Shown here: positions 26,188 through 35,206 of the stretch, in pieces
Numbering within the stretch: position 1 is the stretch's first letter
Layout of the letters: every line of letters starts with the position of its first letter
Assembly: GCA_021325275.1 (NCBI GenBank)
Contig: JAJPHL010000032.1
Span: 101,082-165,081, forward strand
From: Terriglobia bacterium
Lineage (GTDB): Bacteria > Acidobacteriota > Terriglobia > JAJPHL01
Direction: 5' to 3'
Length of the DNA: 64,000 nt
Position numbers and translations under genes: made by a program
The notes under the pieces: model-generated
Seen by the model: the letters and a program-made list of their open reading frames with translations, nothing else
Told to the model about the DNA's origin: nothing
Databases searched by the model: none

Positions 26188-27468
26188 ATGAAATCCGCCG
26201 CTTCATTCGCCCTGGCCCTGTTCGCCGCACTCGCGTTGAGTCTCGTCTCGTGTGCGCCGCCGGCCGACGCGCCCCTCGTCGATCCCGAACTGGCCCGCGA
26301 AATCGCCGCCATCAAAGCCGTCGACAATCACGCGCATCCGGTGCGGCCCACCGCGGCCGGCGAACCCGCCGACATCGAGTACGATGCGCTGCCCGTCGAT
26401 AATCTCGAGGCGCAATCGGACCCGATCCGCCAGCGCGCGCACTCGCCGGAGGTCACCGAAGCGACGGAAAAACTTTTTGGATCTGGCAAAGACGCCAAGG
26501 CTGCCGCGATGCGCGCGCACGGCGCCGATTACGCCGTTTGGATTCTCGACCGCGTGGGCATCGAGACAATGCTGGCGAATCGCGTGGCCGTAGGCCCGGG
26601 CTTGCCCGCGCCGCGCTTCCGCTGGGTGCCGTTTGCCGACGCGCTCATGTATCCGCTCGATAATCGCGGAATGATTCACAACTCCGATCAAGCGGCGTTC
26701 TTTCCGCTCGAGGAAAAACTGCTGACGCGCTATTACCAGGAAAGCGGCGTCACGGGAAAACCGGCCAAGCTCGGCGACTATCTCGACAAAGTCGTGCGCC
26801 CCACGCTGGAACGTCACAAGAAAGGCGGCGCGCTGGCCGAAAAATTTGAGATGGCGTATCTGCGAACGCTGGCCATCGACAATCCGTCGCGCGAGGACGC
26901 GGAAAAAGCCTATGCCACAGGCGCGAATTACAAAGCCCTGCAAGATTACATCTTCCGTTTCATCGCCACCGAGTGCGGACGGCTCGGCATGGCCGTGCAC
27001 ATTCACGTGGCGCATGGCGGCGGGGGATATTTCAATGTGTCGTGGGCGAATCCCTTGTTGCTGGAGCCGTTGCTCAACGATCCCGCGCTGCGCAAAACCA
27101 CATTTGTCGCGATTCACGGCGGATGGCCGTACACTCGCGAGATCACGCCGCTGTTGACCAAGCCCAACTTCTACGTGGATTTTTCCGAGCAGACCGCGTT
27201 CAACACGCCGCACGATGTCGCGGAAGTTTTGCGCGCGTGGCTGGCCTACGTTCCGGAAAAGGTGATGTTCGCCACCGACGCGTATCCGTTCTCGCCGGAA
27301 TTGGGTTGGGAGGAAGCAGCCTACATCGCCGGCGCTACGGGACGTGAGGCGCTCGGCCGCGCGCTCACGCTGATGATGCACGACCGCGAGATTACGCGCG
27401 AACGCGCCGTGGAACTGGCGCGCATGGTGATGCGTGAAAATGCTCGCAAGCTTTACGCGCTCAAGTGA
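26188..27468 (+). CDS. Secreted amidohydrolase-family protein
   Basis: A 426-residue metal-dependent hydrolase of the amidohydrolase-2 type. An N-terminal signal ends in S-L-V-S-C, a lipobox, so it is probably a lipoprotein. Metal-binding motifs are N-H-A-H-P (about residue 46), H-I-H-V-A-H-G in the middle, F-V-A-I-H-G-G-W and the late Asp in F-A-T-D-A-Y. The ATG at 26188 is preferred to an upstream TTG. TATCCT lies 8 nt upstream, so the mRNA may be nearly leaderless. Substrate is unknown. The 3' end overlaps the convergent DUF2277-like gene by 16 nt. Confidence 0.82.
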   Translation: MKSAASFALALFAALALSLVSCAPPADAPLVDPELAREIAAIKAVDNHAHPVRPTAAGEPADIEYDALPVDNLEAQSDPIRQRAHSPEVTEATEKLFGSGKDAKAAAMRAHGADYAVWILDRVGIETMLANRVAVGPGLPAPRFRWVPFADALMYPLDNRGMIHNSDQAAFFPLEEKLLTRYYQESGVTGKPAKLGDYLDKVVRPTLERHKKGGALAEKFEMAYLRTLAIDNPSREDAEKAYATGANYKALQDYIFRFIATECGRLGMAVHIHVAHGGGGYFNVSWANPLLLEPLLNDPALRKTTFVAIHGGWPYTREITPLLTKPNFYVDFSEQTAFNTPHDVAEVLRAWLAYVPEKVMFATDAYPFSPELGWEEAAYIAGATGREALGRALTLMMHDREITRERAVELARMVMRENARKLYALK

Positions 27469-27719
27469 TGATGATCCGCCGCGGCTTCGGGCTCCGAGGC
27501 GGGTGCGCGATTCACCACGCGCGCGGCGGGCAAATCTTCCAGCAACCGGCCGGTCGCGCCGGCAATTTCCTCGATCGCTTTTAGGAACGCCGCTTCGTTG
27601 GCCTTCGAAGGCTTCTGAAATCCGCTCACCTTGCGGACGAATTGCAGCGCGGCGGCGCGAATTTCTTCTTCCGTGGACGCGTGCTCGGGCACGCGGAGTC
27701 GTTTAATGCTTCGGCACAT
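27453..27719 (-). CDS. DUF2277 family protein
   Basis: An 88-residue cytoplasmic protein with the family pattern M-C-R-x-I near the start, A-T/S-E-E-E-I-R-A-A-A-L-Q-F-V-R-K, S-G-F-x-K-P-S-K-A-N-E-A-A-F and L-L-x-x-L. Function unknown. The ATG at 27719 is chosen over the GTG one codon earlier because a TAAACT box sits 6 nt before it. The C-terminus ends in a small Ala/Glu/His tail that overlaps the end of the amidohydrolase gene. Confidence 0.85.
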   Translation of the reverse strand: MCRSIKRLRVPEHASTEEEIRAAALQFVRKVSGFQKPSKANEAAFLKAIEEIAGATGRLLEDLPAARVVNRAPASEPEAAADHHHLSA

Positions 27720-27725
27720 CACGAT

Positions 27726-27731
27726 AGTTTA
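27726..27731 (-). promoter_or_regulatory. TANNNT box, leaderless start of the DUF2277 gene
   Basis: TAAACT (within TATAAACT) is 6 nt before the ATG at 27719; no ribosome site is visible. Confidence 0.55.
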
Positions 27732-27761
27732 TACCCGCTCGAACAAGTAGTGCGACACCTA

Positions 27762-29015
27762 TCAAACTCTCCAACGGTACAGCGGAAACGCCGCGCAAAG
27801 TTCGCGCACTTCGCCGTTGATCTTCTGAAGCAGCGCGGAATCGTTGGCGTTGCGCACCACCTTCGCGATCCAGCCGCCGATCCTTTTCATCTCCGGCTCT
27901 TTCATGCCGCGCGTGGTGACCGCCGGCGTGCCCATGCGAATGCCCGATGGATTGAACGGCGTGTTTTGATCGAAGGGAATCGTGTTGCGATTCGTGGTCA
28001 TGCCCGAATGTTCGAGCGCCGTCTGCGCTTCTTTACCCTTGATTCCCTCGCGGAACACGTCGATCAGCAGTAAATGCGTGTCAGTGCCGCCCGAGACCAC
28101 GTGCAGTCCTTCGGCCATGAGCGCTGCCGCCAGTGCGCGCGCGTTCGCGACCACCTGTTGTTGATACGTCTTGAAATCCGGCTCCAGCGCTTCCTGAAAG
28201 CACACCGCCTTCGCCGCGATGATGTGCACCATGGGACCGCCTTGCATTCCGGGAAATACCATTTTATCGATGGCCGCGGCGAATCTCTCGCGCGACAAAA
28301 TCAAGCCCGAGCGCGGGCCGCGCAGCGACTTGTGCGTGGTCGATGTCACGATGTCGCAGTGCGGCACGGGGCTGGGGTGCACGCCCGCTGCCACGAGTCC
28401 AGCGATGTGCGCCATGTCGGTCAAGAGCAGCGCGCCGGAGGCGTCCGCGGTCTTGCGGAGTCGCGCGAAATCGATCACGCGGGCGTACGCGCTGGCGCCC
28501 GCGATGATCATTTTCGGTCGCTGGGCGATGGCGTTTTGTTCAAGCTCGTCGTAATCGATGGTCTCGGTTTCGCGCGTGACGCCGTACGGGACGATCTTGT
28601 AGAACTTGCCGCTGAAATTCACGGGACTACCGTGCGTCAAGTGTCCGCCGTGCGAAAGATTCATGCCGAAAATCGTGTCGCCGTGTTCCAGCACCGCCGC
28701 GTAAGCCGCCATATTTGCCTGGCTGCCGGCGTGCGGCTGCACGTTGGCGTGCTCGCAACCAAAAAGTTTTTTGGCGCGTTCCAGCGCCAGCGTTTCCACC
28801 TGATCTGTGAATTCGCATCCCCCGTAGTAACGCTTGCCCGGATATCCTTCCGCGTATTTGTTGGTGAACACCGATCCCATGGCTTCGAGAACGGCTTGTG
28901 AAACGAAATTCTCGCTGGGAATCAGTTCAAGCTGAAAATGCTGGCGGTCGGTTTCTTCACGAATCAAATTGGCAATCGCGGGATCCACGGCAGCGAGCGG
29001 TCGAGACATATTCAT
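27762..29015 (-). CDS. glyA: Serine hydroxymethyltransferase
   Basis: A 417-residue PLP enzyme that interconverts serine and glycine with tetrahydrofolate as one-carbon carrier. Conserved stretches include L-I-P-S-E-N-F-V-S, the [13 protein letters not shown] block, [10 protein letters not shown] and the PLP-lysine motif [13 protein letters not shown]. Length is standard. It is divergent from hisS across 60 bp. A TAAACT box stands 6 nt before the ATG. Confidence 0.98.
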   Translation of the reverse strand: MNMSRPLAAVDPAIANLIREETDRQHFQLELIPSENFVSQAVLEAMGSVFTNKYAEGYPGKRYYGGCEFTDQVETLALERAKKLFGCEHANVQPHAGSQANMAAYAAVLEHGDTIFGMNLSHGGHLTHGSPVNFSGKFYKIVPYGVTRETETIDYDELEQNAIAQRPKMIIAGASAYARVIDFARLRKTADASGALLLTDMAHIAGLVAAGVHPSPVPHCDIVTSTTHKSLRGPRSGLILSRERFAAAIDKMVFPGMQGGPMVHIIAAKAVCFQEALEPDFKTYQQQVVANARALAAALMAEGLHVVSGGTDTHLLLIDVFREGIKGKEAQTALEHSGMTTNRNTIPFDQNTPFNPSGIRMGTPAVTTRGMKEPEMKRIGGWIAKVVRNANDSALLQKINGEVRELCAAFPLYRWRV

Positions 29016-29021
29016 TGGATC

Positions 29022-29027
29022 AGTTTA
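29022..29027 (-). promoter_or_regulatory. TANNNT box, leaderless start of glyA
   Basis: TAAACT (within GATAAACT) lies 6 nt before the glyA ATG at 29015. The same 8-mer with the same spacing recurs before the transketolase gene at 50248. No Shine-Dalgarno sequence. Confidence 0.6.
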
Positions 29028-29058
29028 TCGCATGGAGGCTGCCGTCCACACCGTGTGA

Positions 29059-29064
29059 GATAAT
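29059..29064 (+). promoter_or_regulatory. Probable -10 box of hisS
   Basis: GATAAT at 29059-29064 ends 11 nt before the hisS ATG at 29076. This would give a leader of only a few bases, although a GAGG (29066-29069) is present. It faces the glyA box back to back. Confidence 0.4.
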
Positions 29065-29075
29065 TGAGGACTCCG

Positions 29076-30320
29076 ATGGGCACAAACACCATTCGCGCCG
29101 TAAAAGGCATGCGCGATCTCCTTCCGTTCGAAACGACGTTGTGGAATCGCGTGGAAGCGCAGGCGCGCGAGGTGTTTCGCGTCTACGGTTACGGTGAAAT
29201 TCGCACGCCGCTGGTGGAAGAAACGCAATTGTTCGCGCGCGGCGTGGGCGCGGAAACCGATATTGTCTCGAAGGAAATGTACACTTTCGACGATCACGGC
29301 GACTCGTTGACGCTGCGCCCGGAAGCAACGGCGTCGGTGGTGCGCGCCTACATTGAACACTCGCTGAGCCGCAATCCGGGACTCACGAAGCTGTACTACA
29401 TCGGTCCGATGTTTCGCCGCGAACGTCCGCAGAAAGGGCGCTATCGCCAGTTTTTTCAGATTGGCGCGGAGGCGATCGGATCGGACAGTCCCGCCGTCGA
29501 CGCCGAGATTATCGAGATGCTGTGGGATTTTCTCGGGCGCGTAAAACTCGATCCGATGCCGGAAATTCTCTTGAACTCGCTCGGCGACGGCGCGTGCCGG
29601 CCGCAATTTCTCGAAGCGCTGAAATCCGCGTTGACCGGCGTGAAGGATCGCATGTGTTCGGACTGCCAACGCCGCGCGGAGACGAATCCGTTGCGCGTGC
29701 TCGATTGCAAAGTGCCCGCGGATCAGGAAATCATCGAGGGATTGCCGAAGATTACGGAGTTTTTGTGTGAACCGTGCCGCGATCACTACGCGCGGGTGCA
29801 GGAATATCTGACGATGCGCCACATTCCGTTCACTCCAACACCGCGCATGGTTCGGGGACTTGATTACTACACGAGGACCACGTTCGAATTCGTGCACGGG
29901 TCACTTGGTGCGCAGAATTCCGTGCTGGGCGGCGGCCGATACGATGGACTCGCGGAGACCATCGGTGGTCCGCGCGCGCCTGGAATTGGTTTTTCCATCG
30001 GCGAAGATCGGCTGATCAATTTGTTGGGTGAAGCGCCGGCGGCGCGGCCGGACATCTATATGGTCTGGCTGGATCCGGAGAGTCAGAAGTGTGCGATTTC
30101 GATGGCCGCCGATCTGCGCGCGCGCGGTGTTGTGGTTGAAGTTCCGCCGGAGGCGCGCAAAATGGGCAAGCTCATGGAGCAGGCTTCGAAGCTCTCCGCT
30201 CGTTTTGCACTGATCATCGGCGAGACCGAACGAGTAAGCGCGCGCTACACACTGAAGGACATGTCGACTGGCGCACAGGAAACTCTAAGCGTCGACGAAT
30301 TGACAAAACGGTTTTCTTAA
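29076..30320 (+). CDS. hisS: Histidyl-tRNA synthetase
   Basis: A 414-residue class II aminoacyl-tRNA synthetase. The ATG at 29076 is chosen because GAGG is well placed before it and the protein then begins with the standard N-T-I-R-A-V-K-G-M-R-D-L-L-P. Motif 2 is M-F-R-R-E-R-P-Q-K-G-R-Y-R-Q-F-F-Q, the histidine-binding H1 region is R-G-L-D-Y-Y-T-R-T-x-F-E and motif 3 is in G-I-G-F-S-I-G-E-D-R. A C-terminal anticodon-binding domain follows. It precedes aspS, a very common bacterial order. Confidence 0.98.
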   Translation: MGTNTIRAVKGMRDLLPFETTLWNRVEAQAREVFRVYGYGEIRTPLVEETQLFARGVGAETDIVSKEMYTFDDHGDSLTLRPEATASVVRAYIEHSLSRNPGLTKLYYIGPMFRRERPQKGRYRQFFQIGAEAIGSDSPAVDAEIIEMLWDFLGRVKLDPMPEILLNSLGDGACRPQFLEALKSALTGVKDRMCSDCQRRAETNPLRVLDCKVPADQEIIEGLPKITEFLCEPCRDHYARVQEYLTMRHIPFTPTPRMVRGLDYYTRTTFEFVHGSLGAQNSVLGGGRYDGLAETIGGPRAPGIGFSIGEDRLINLLGEAPAARPDIYMVWLDPESQKCAISMAADLRARGVVVEVPPEARKMGKLMEQASKLSARFALIIGETERVSARYTLKDMSTGAQETLSVDELTKRFS

Positions 30321-30396
30321 CGCAGAGACGCAGAGGCGCGGAGAAAGCCTGGCCGATCGCATTCCCAGGTTTTCTCTGCGTCTCTGCGTCTCTGCG
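30321..30396. repeat. Inverted repeat between hisS and aspS
   Basis: Begins immediately after the hisS stop. The left part is built from CGCAGAGACGCAGAGG units and the right part from the complementary TCTCTGCGTCTCTGCG units; the two pair over about 30 nt, with a central loop near CGATCGCATT. This CGCAGAGACGCAGAG word is a known type of dispersed repeat. It could act as a transcript 3' structure for hisS. Confidence 0.65.
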
Positions 30397-30417
30397 GTGA
30401 AAGAACCCTCTGGCTGA

Positions 30418-30423
30418 TACAAT
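30418..30423 (+). promoter_or_regulatory. Probable -10 box of aspS
   Basis: TACAAT within GATACAAT, 22 nt before the aspS ATG. The same 8-mer precedes the KdgK-like gene. A leader of about 15 nt would result. There is no strong -35. Confidence 0.4.
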
Positions 30424-30445
30424 TGTTAGTTTAACGAGAACCCTC

Positions 30446-32266
30446 ATGACCCTCGACTTCGTCGGAAACCTTCGCCGCACGCACGATTGCGGCGAGTTGC
30501 GCAAACAAAACGCCGGGCAATCCGTGCTGCTAATGGGCTGGCTCGATCGTTCGCGTGATCACGGCAGCTTGATCTTTCTCGAACTCCGCGATCGCGGCGG
30601 ATTGACGCAAGTGGTGTTCAATCGCGACCGCAACGCTGCAGTGCACGCGCGCGCCGCCGAGCTGTCGCGCGAATTCGTCGTGGCGGTGCGCGGAACCGTT
30701 CTCGAACGCACGCCGGAAAACGTGAATCCCAAGCTGCCCACCGGCGAAATCGAAGTGGCCGCCGAGGAATTGTTCGTTCTCAACGATGCGAAAACGCCGC
30801 CGTTCACGATCGACGACGAAACGGCCCTCACGGCCGAGGAGACGCGTCTGCGCTTCCGCTATCTCGACTTGCGACGCCCGCGCATGCAGCGGAACATCGC
30901 GCTCCGCCACAAACTCGCGTTGGCGGTGCGTCAATACATGAACGCGCAAGGTTTCTACGAAATTGAAACGCCGTTCATGACGCGATCCACACCCGAAGGC
31001 GCGCGCGACTACCTGGTGCCGAGCCGCGTGAATCAAGGATCGTTCTACGCCTTGCCGCAGTCGCCGCAGATTTTCAAGCAAATCCTGATGATCTCCGGCT
31101 TCGACAAATACTTTCAAATCGTGCGTTGCTTCCGCGACGAGGATTTTCGCGCCGATCGCCAGGCGGAATTCACGCAAATCGACGTGGAGATGAGTTTTCC
31201 GCAACGCGAAACGATTTACGGCGTCATGGAAGGACTCGTCACGAAACTCGTCCACGAAGCAGGCTATGCCGAGCCGCACCGGCCGTTCCCGCATTTTTCC
31301 TACGACGACGTGATGCGCCGCTACGGAATCGATAAGCCCGATCTCCGCTTGCCGGCGATGGCTACGGTCAACGATTGCTTTGCCGCCGGCGATCTCGACA
31401 AGCTGAAGTTTTCCGCAGAGCACGCGCTGCTGGCGTTTCGCGTACCGAAATGTGGGGACCTATCTAGAAAAGAACGCGAGGAGTTGCAAGCTTTCGCGAC
31501 GGAGCGGAACGCGCGCGCTCTGGTCGATATTCGGATTGGTGCGGAAGGTCCTGAAGGATCGCTTGCCAAGAGTTATCCCGACGCCGTGAAGAACATTGTC
31601 GAGGCAACCGGCGCGGAATCGGGCGACTTGATCGCATTGTGCGGTGCGCCGGCCGGCGCTGCCGTGAAGCGTCACGATTACTCCACGCACGTCGCGGCGG
31701 GCGCGGTGCGTTTGCACGCGGGACAAAAATACTCCGCCAAGCACGGCCTGCTGAATCCCGAGGATTTTCGATTCCTCTGGGTCACCGATTTTCCGATGTA
31801 CGAATGGAACGAAGAGGAAAAACGTTGGGACGCGATGCATCATCCCTTCACGTCGCCGCACGAGCAGGACATGGACAAGCTCGAGAGCGATCCCGGCGCG
31901 GTGCGCGCGCTGGCCTATGACATGGTGCTGAACGGCACCGAACTTGGCAGCGGATCGATCCGTATCCATCGCCAGGACGTGCAAGCGCGCATCTTTCGCT
32001 CGCTCGGAATGACCGACGAAGAAGCTCGCCAGCGTTTCGGATTTTTCCTCGACGCGCTGCAGTACGGCACGCCGCCGCACGGCGGAATCGCCCTGGGCTT
32101 CGATCGCATCGTGATGCTTTTGGCGCAGGAGACGAGCTTGCGCGACGTGATTCCATTTCCAAAGACCGCGCGTGCCGTCGACTTGATGACGGACGCACCA
32201 ACGCCGGTGTCGGAAACGCAGCTTCGCGATTTAGGAATTGGATTGCGGAAAACTGAGAAAAAGTAG
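30446..32266 (+). CDS. aspS: Aspartyl-tRNA synthetase, bacterial type
   Basis: A 606-residue class II synthetase with an N-terminal OB-fold anticodon domain (about 1-110), the class II core and the bacterial GAD insertion (about 290-420). Motif 2 is visible as R-C-F-R-D-E-D-F-R-A-D-R-Q-A-E-F-T-Q, and motif 3 as G-I-A-L-G-F-D-R-I-V-M-L. The end of the core has the F-P-K-T-A-R-A-V-D-L-M-T motif. Length is standard for the bacterial enzyme. Whether it also charges tRNA-Asn cannot be told from this window. Confidence 0.98.
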   Translation: MTLDFVGNLRRTHDCGELRKQNAGQSVLLMGWLDRSRDHGSLIFLELRDRGGLTQVVFNRDRNAAVHARAAELSREFVVAVRGTVLERTPENVNPKLPTGEIEVAAEELFVLNDAKTPPFTIDDETALTAEETRLRFRYLDLRRPRMQRNIALRHKLALAVRQYMNAQGFYEIETPFMTRSTPEGARDYLVPSRVNQGSFYALPQSPQIFKQILMISGFDKYFQIVRCFRDEDFRADRQAEFTQIDVEMSFPQRETIYGVMEGLVTKLVHEAGYAEPHRPFPHFSYDDVMRRYGIDKPDLRLPAMATVNDCFAAGDLDKLKFSAEHALLAFRVPKCGDLSRKEREELQAFATERNARALVDIRIGAEGPEGSLAKSYPDAVKNIVEATGAESGDLIALCGAPAGAAVKRHDYSTHVAAGAVRLHAGQKYSAKHGLLNPEDFRFLWVTDFPMYEWNEEEKRWDAMHHPFTSPHEQDMDKLESDPGAVRALAYDMVLNGTELGSGSIRIHRQDVQARIFRSLGMTDEEARQRFGFFLDALQYGTPPHGGIALGFDRIVMLLAQETSLRDVIPFPKTARAVDLMTDAPTPVSETQLRDLGIGLRKTEKK

Positions 32267-32274
32267 CGCGGTTG

Positions 32275-32598
32275 CTAGTTCGACGAGCTGTTACGCTTGC
32301 GAAGCAAGTCCTCGACGATGCGGATCATCGCGTCAAGTTTCTCCGTCGTTTCCTCGTGCCGGAGATTCGACGCAGCCATCTGCGCTCGAAACTCTTTCTG
32401 GTTGGCTTCGAAGGCGAGGCGATCCGACTCACGGGTCTCGATCAACCGGTGGGTCGCACGCGCGATGACCTGGATTTGCTCCTCGGTTTGATCGACTCGC
32501 GCCGTCAGCCGGTCCAGTCGCTCCGTCACACTCGCCAGGTTCGACGCTACGAGCGCCTGTTGGCCGAGGATGAACTCCATCGTCTTTTCGACGTCCAT
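32275..32598 (-). CDS. Small coiled-coil protein
   Basis: A 107-residue acidic/basic helical protein of unknown function. From about residue 15 to 100 it follows a heptad pattern (for example L-x-x-V-x-x-R-L-D-R-L-x-x-R-V), so it is probably a long coiled coil that oligomerises. The ATG at 32598 is supported by a TATACT box 6 nt upstream. A much longer open frame extends upstream but runs antisense-like through the transglutaminase gene and is rejected. It is downstream of the transglutaminase on the same strand. Confidence 0.65.
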   Translation of the reverse strand: MDVEKTMEFILGQQALVASNLASVTERLDRLTARVDQTEEQIQVIARATHRLIETRESDRLAFEANQKEFRAQMAASNLRHEETTEKLDAMIRIVEDLLRKRNSSSN

Positions 32599-32604
32599 GC
32601 GGCG

Positions 32605-32610
32605 AGTATA
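32605..32610 (-). promoter_or_regulatory. TANNNT box, leaderless start of the coiled-coil gene
   Basis: TATACT is 6 nt before the ATG at 32598; no ribosome site. It lies between the coiled-coil start and the transglutaminase stop. Confidence 0.55.
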
Positions 32611-32615
32611 GCACG

Positions 32616-33413
32616 TCAACTCACCCGCATCTGGATCGCGACATCCATTGACGCCATTGCCGGGCCACGATACGCCCCACTGACCGGCGACGCCATCGCT
32701 GGATCGCTTGCTGCCGCCACCGCCACGTGATCCGCGCCTACGGCCACACCGCGCGAGGGATCGTAACCGCGCCAACCGCCGCCCGGCACGAACACTTCCG
32801 CCCACGCATGCATGTAGGGATGATCCACACGCGCCGATTCGATTTCGTATCCGCTGACGAATCGCGCCGTCAAGTTCATCGCGCGGCACGCCGCGCAAAA
32901 CAATACCGCGAGGTCGCGGCACGACGCTTCGGAAATCGTTAGCACCACCTCCGGCGCGAGCGGCGCGCCTTCTTCGCGCGCCACGTGACGGTAGTCGAGA
33001 AAAAGCCGGCGCGCCAGCAATTCGAGAAACGTCATGGTTTGATCTCCGGCGTGACGCGAGGTTTGCCGCGCGAATTCCCCGACTTCCGCCGGTGCCGCGG
33101 GATCGGGCGTCAACTGCAATTGCGAAGGCGGCGGCAGTAGAAAATCGAAAGGATTTTCCCGAAGAGTTTCCACGGAAAATTGGCTCGACACGCTCAAGTG
33201 CGATACTGGCGCGTTGAACCACGCTTGCACCACCGCGTTTCCCTCGGCGTCGAGACACTCGGCGCGTCCCGCCGGCGCGGGACTGATTTCCAGAGCGTAC
33301 TCGATCAGGCGCTGCGCGCCGTCGGCGCGCGGTCGCAAGCGAAAAACGTGTGGATCGAGCGAGACCGGCTCGCTGTAGCGATAGGTGGTCGAGTGTTGGA
33401 CCGCGATTGTCAT
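32616..33413 (-). CDS. Transglutaminase-like protein of the Anbu cluster
   Basis: A 265-residue protein with a bacterial transglutaminase N-terminal domain (H-x-T-x-Y-R-Y-S at the start) and the transglutaminase core. The catalytic triad is Cys165 in EASCRDLAV, His202 in YMHAWAEVF and Asp218 in GYDPSRG. No signal peptide is seen. Its ATG overlaps the Anbu stop by 4 nt (ATGA). Such proteins are standard partners of Anbu, alpha-E and circularly permuted ATP-grasp proteins, in a system thought to make or process peptides. Confidence 0.88.
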   Translation of the reverse strand: MTIAVQHSTTYRYSEPVSLDPHVFRLRPRADGAQRLIEYALEISPAPAGRAECLDAEGNAVVQAWFNAPVSHLSVSSQFSVETLRENPFDFLLPPPSQLQLTPDPAAPAEVGEFARQTSRHAGDQTMTFLELLARRLFLDYRHVAREEGAPLAPEVVLTISEASCRDLAVLFCAACRAMNLTARFVSGYEIESARVDHPYMHAWAEVFVPGGGWRGYDPSRGVAVGADHVAVAAASDPAMASPVSGAYRGPAMASMDVAIQMRVS

Positions 33414-34198
33414 CGGCCCCGCTGAATCGGGCGAACTTTATCTTCTTTGCCGTTCGGCGCGAGTTTGGAAAACGCGCTGTCGATCCATTCTTTCGGCAAA
33501 TCTTGCATGCTGTGGCGCATCCGTTCCTGCCACCAGTTGGAAATCTGCCGCAGATCGTCGCGCTCATAGCGATGCTCGACAACGTTGAAGGAATCTTTTT
33601 GGATCAGCACCACGTCCATCGGATAGTCCACGTCCACCGCGCACAATCGCGTGGCGTCGAACGCGAGGATTCCGACTTTGAACGCGAACTCCATGCTGTC
33701 GGATCGTTGCAGCGAGCGCTCGAGGATCGGTTTGCCGTAACCGCTCGCGCCAATGATTTGATACGGCGTGTCGGGTCCCACTTCCACCCAGTTTCCCTCG
33801 GGATAAACGAGAAAGAGTTTGTGGGTGTTGTCCGACGGCATCTGTCCGCCGATCAGCGTGAACAGATTGAACGAGAGCTCGGAGCCTTCCATCGCCGCGG
33901 CGTCTTCCTTTTGCACGCGGCGCACTTGCTGCGCGTAGAGATTCACCACTTTCGAGAGGCGGTCGCGCGCATCGTTCAATCCGCCCTGCGCCGTGCCTTT
34001 GGCGAATGCTTCTTCAAAATGGAGCAACACTTTGTCGCGCAGCGAGCGCAGGCCCGAAGTCATGATGAAAAAAGAAAATCCCGGACCGCGATACGCCGCG
34101 ACTTTTTTCGCGACCAAGCACTCGTGGCCCGAAAGCAGCCGCGTGTCGGCGATTCCCACCAGTCCATCTTCAACGGCGATTCCCAGGCAGAAGGTCAT
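33410..34198 (-). CDS. Anbu-type proteasome-like peptidase
   Basis: A 262-residue Ntn-hydrolase of the Anbu (ancestral beta-subunit) family, related to HslV and the 20S beta subunit. The start MTFCLGIAVEDGLVGIADTR places Thr2 as nucleophile after Met removal, with Asp at about 18 and Lys at about 32 (V-A-K-K-V). The family motif S-G-L-R-S-L and S-F-N-L-F-T-L-I-G-G-Q follow. It should assemble into rings and cleave an as yet unknown peptide. It is first in the two-gene half of a split cluster; its ATP-grasp and alpha-E partners are 5 kb away. Confidence 0.92.
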   Translation of the reverse strand: MTFCLGIAVEDGLVGIADTRLLSGHECLVAKKVAAYRGPGFSFFIMTSGLRSLRDKVLLHFEEAFAKGTAQGGLNDARDRLSKVVNLYAQQVRRVQKEDAAAMEGSELSFNLFTLIGGQMPSDNTHKLFLVYPEGNWVEVGPDTPYQIIGASGYGKPILERSLQRSDSMEFAFKVGILAFDATRLCAVDVDYPMDVVLIQKDSFNVVEHRYERDDLRQISNWWQERMRHSMQDLPKEWIDSAFSKLAPNGKEDKVRPIQRGR

Positions 34199-34300
34199 AG
34201 CGATTCGATGATCTTATCCGAACTAGCGCCGTCGCGCCATGGTCGCGGCATTTCTGGTATTCTAGATAAATCGATTTAATACGACTGCGAGGTTCGACAG

Positions 34301-35176
34301 ATGAACACCACCACGGCATCGACGCTACCCGAGCAAGAGCAACCTCTCTCTCCGGAGATGGAGGAATGGGACGAGTTTCTGGAAGGACGCTATAAGGAGG
34401 GAAAGTCCAAGGAGGAATTCCGCGTCTACGACAAAACCGCGACCCCGGGCGTGGCCGAGTTCTACCGGCTGAATCACGAGAATCAAACGCTCGACTACGT
34501 GCTGGCCAAGGAAGCCGAATACTTCACTCTGCAAAAGGGCCAGAAGACCGTGTGGGAAGCGGCTGAGTTCCTGAATCAGCTCGTCGACGACAGCGATCCC
34601 GATACCGACCTGACGCAGATCGAGCATCTTCTGCAAACGTCCGAGGCGATCCGCCGCGACGGCCATCCGCGATGGATGGTTCTTACCGGATTCCTGCACG
34701 ACTTGGGAAAATGCCTCTGCCTGTACGGCGAGCCGCAGTGGGGAGTGGTGGGTGATACGTTTCCGGTGGGCTGTGCGTGGTCCGAAGACATTGTTTTCCC
34801 CGAGTACTTCGCCAACAATCCGGACCGTAATCGTCCCGAGCTGCAAACGAAATACGGAATCTACGAGCCGAACTGCGGACTCGAGAATGTGCACATGTCA
34901 TTTGGTCACGACGGCTACATCGCCAAGGTGATGAATCCGTACCTGCGCGACGAAGCGTTATACATGCTGCAATTTCATTCGTTCTACCCGTGGCATCGCC
35001 ACGGCGCGTACGAGCATCTGTGCACCGACAAAGATCGCGCGATGAAGGAATGGGTGCTGAAGTTCAATCAGTACGATCTCTACTCAAAGGGTCACTCGAA
35101 ACCGAATCTGACCGAGTTGAAACCTTACTACGACGATCTGTTCGCTGAATTCCTGCCGCCGACGATTGCTTGGTAG
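34301..35176 (+). CDS. myo-Inositol oxygenase
   Basis: A 291-residue di-iron enzyme that should cleave myo-inositol to D-glucuronate with O2. All six iron ligands line up: His109, His133, Asp134, His203, His226 and Asp259. The long conserved blocks N-Q-T-x-D-Y-V, H-D-L-G-K, Y-G-I-Y-E-P-N-C-G-L-E-N-V and H-S-F-Y-P-W-H-x-H-G-A-Y are intact. Length matches animal and fungal MIOX, to which it is strikingly similar. It stands alone on the plus strand between two halves of the Anbu cluster; no inositol uptake or uronate genes are adjacent. A GCGAGG ribosome site is about 10 nt upstream. Confidence 0.95.
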   Translation: MNTTTASTLPEQEQPLSPEMEEWDEFLEGRYKEGKSKEEFRVYDKTATPGVAEFYRLNHENQTLDYVLAKEAEYFTLQKGQKTVWEAAEFLNQLVDDSDPDTDLTQIEHLLQTSEAIRRDGHPRWMVLTGFLHDLGKCLCLYGEPQWGVVGDTFPVGCAWSEDIVFPEYFANNPDRNRPELQTKYGIYEPNCGLENVHMSFGHDGYIAKVMNPYLRDEALYMLQFHSFYPWHRHGAYEHLCTDKDRAMKEWVLKFNQYDLYSKGHSKPNLTELKPYYDDLFAEFLPPTIAW

Positions 35177-35206
35177 GAAACTAGCTTCCAAATTTTGCAA
35201 ACCTTT

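Noticed and set aside
32599..33582. Upstream extension of the small coiled-coil gene
   Set aside because: The extended frame overlaps the transglutaminase and Anbu genes in another frame and is Arg/Ala/Gly-rich; the real start at 32598 has a promoter box.
34277..34286. T7-like promoter word TAATACGACT before the inositol oxygenase
   Set aside because: Only the first ten bases match; the essential downstream half (CACTATAG) is absent, so it is a coincidence, although TAATAC may serve as an ordinary -10.
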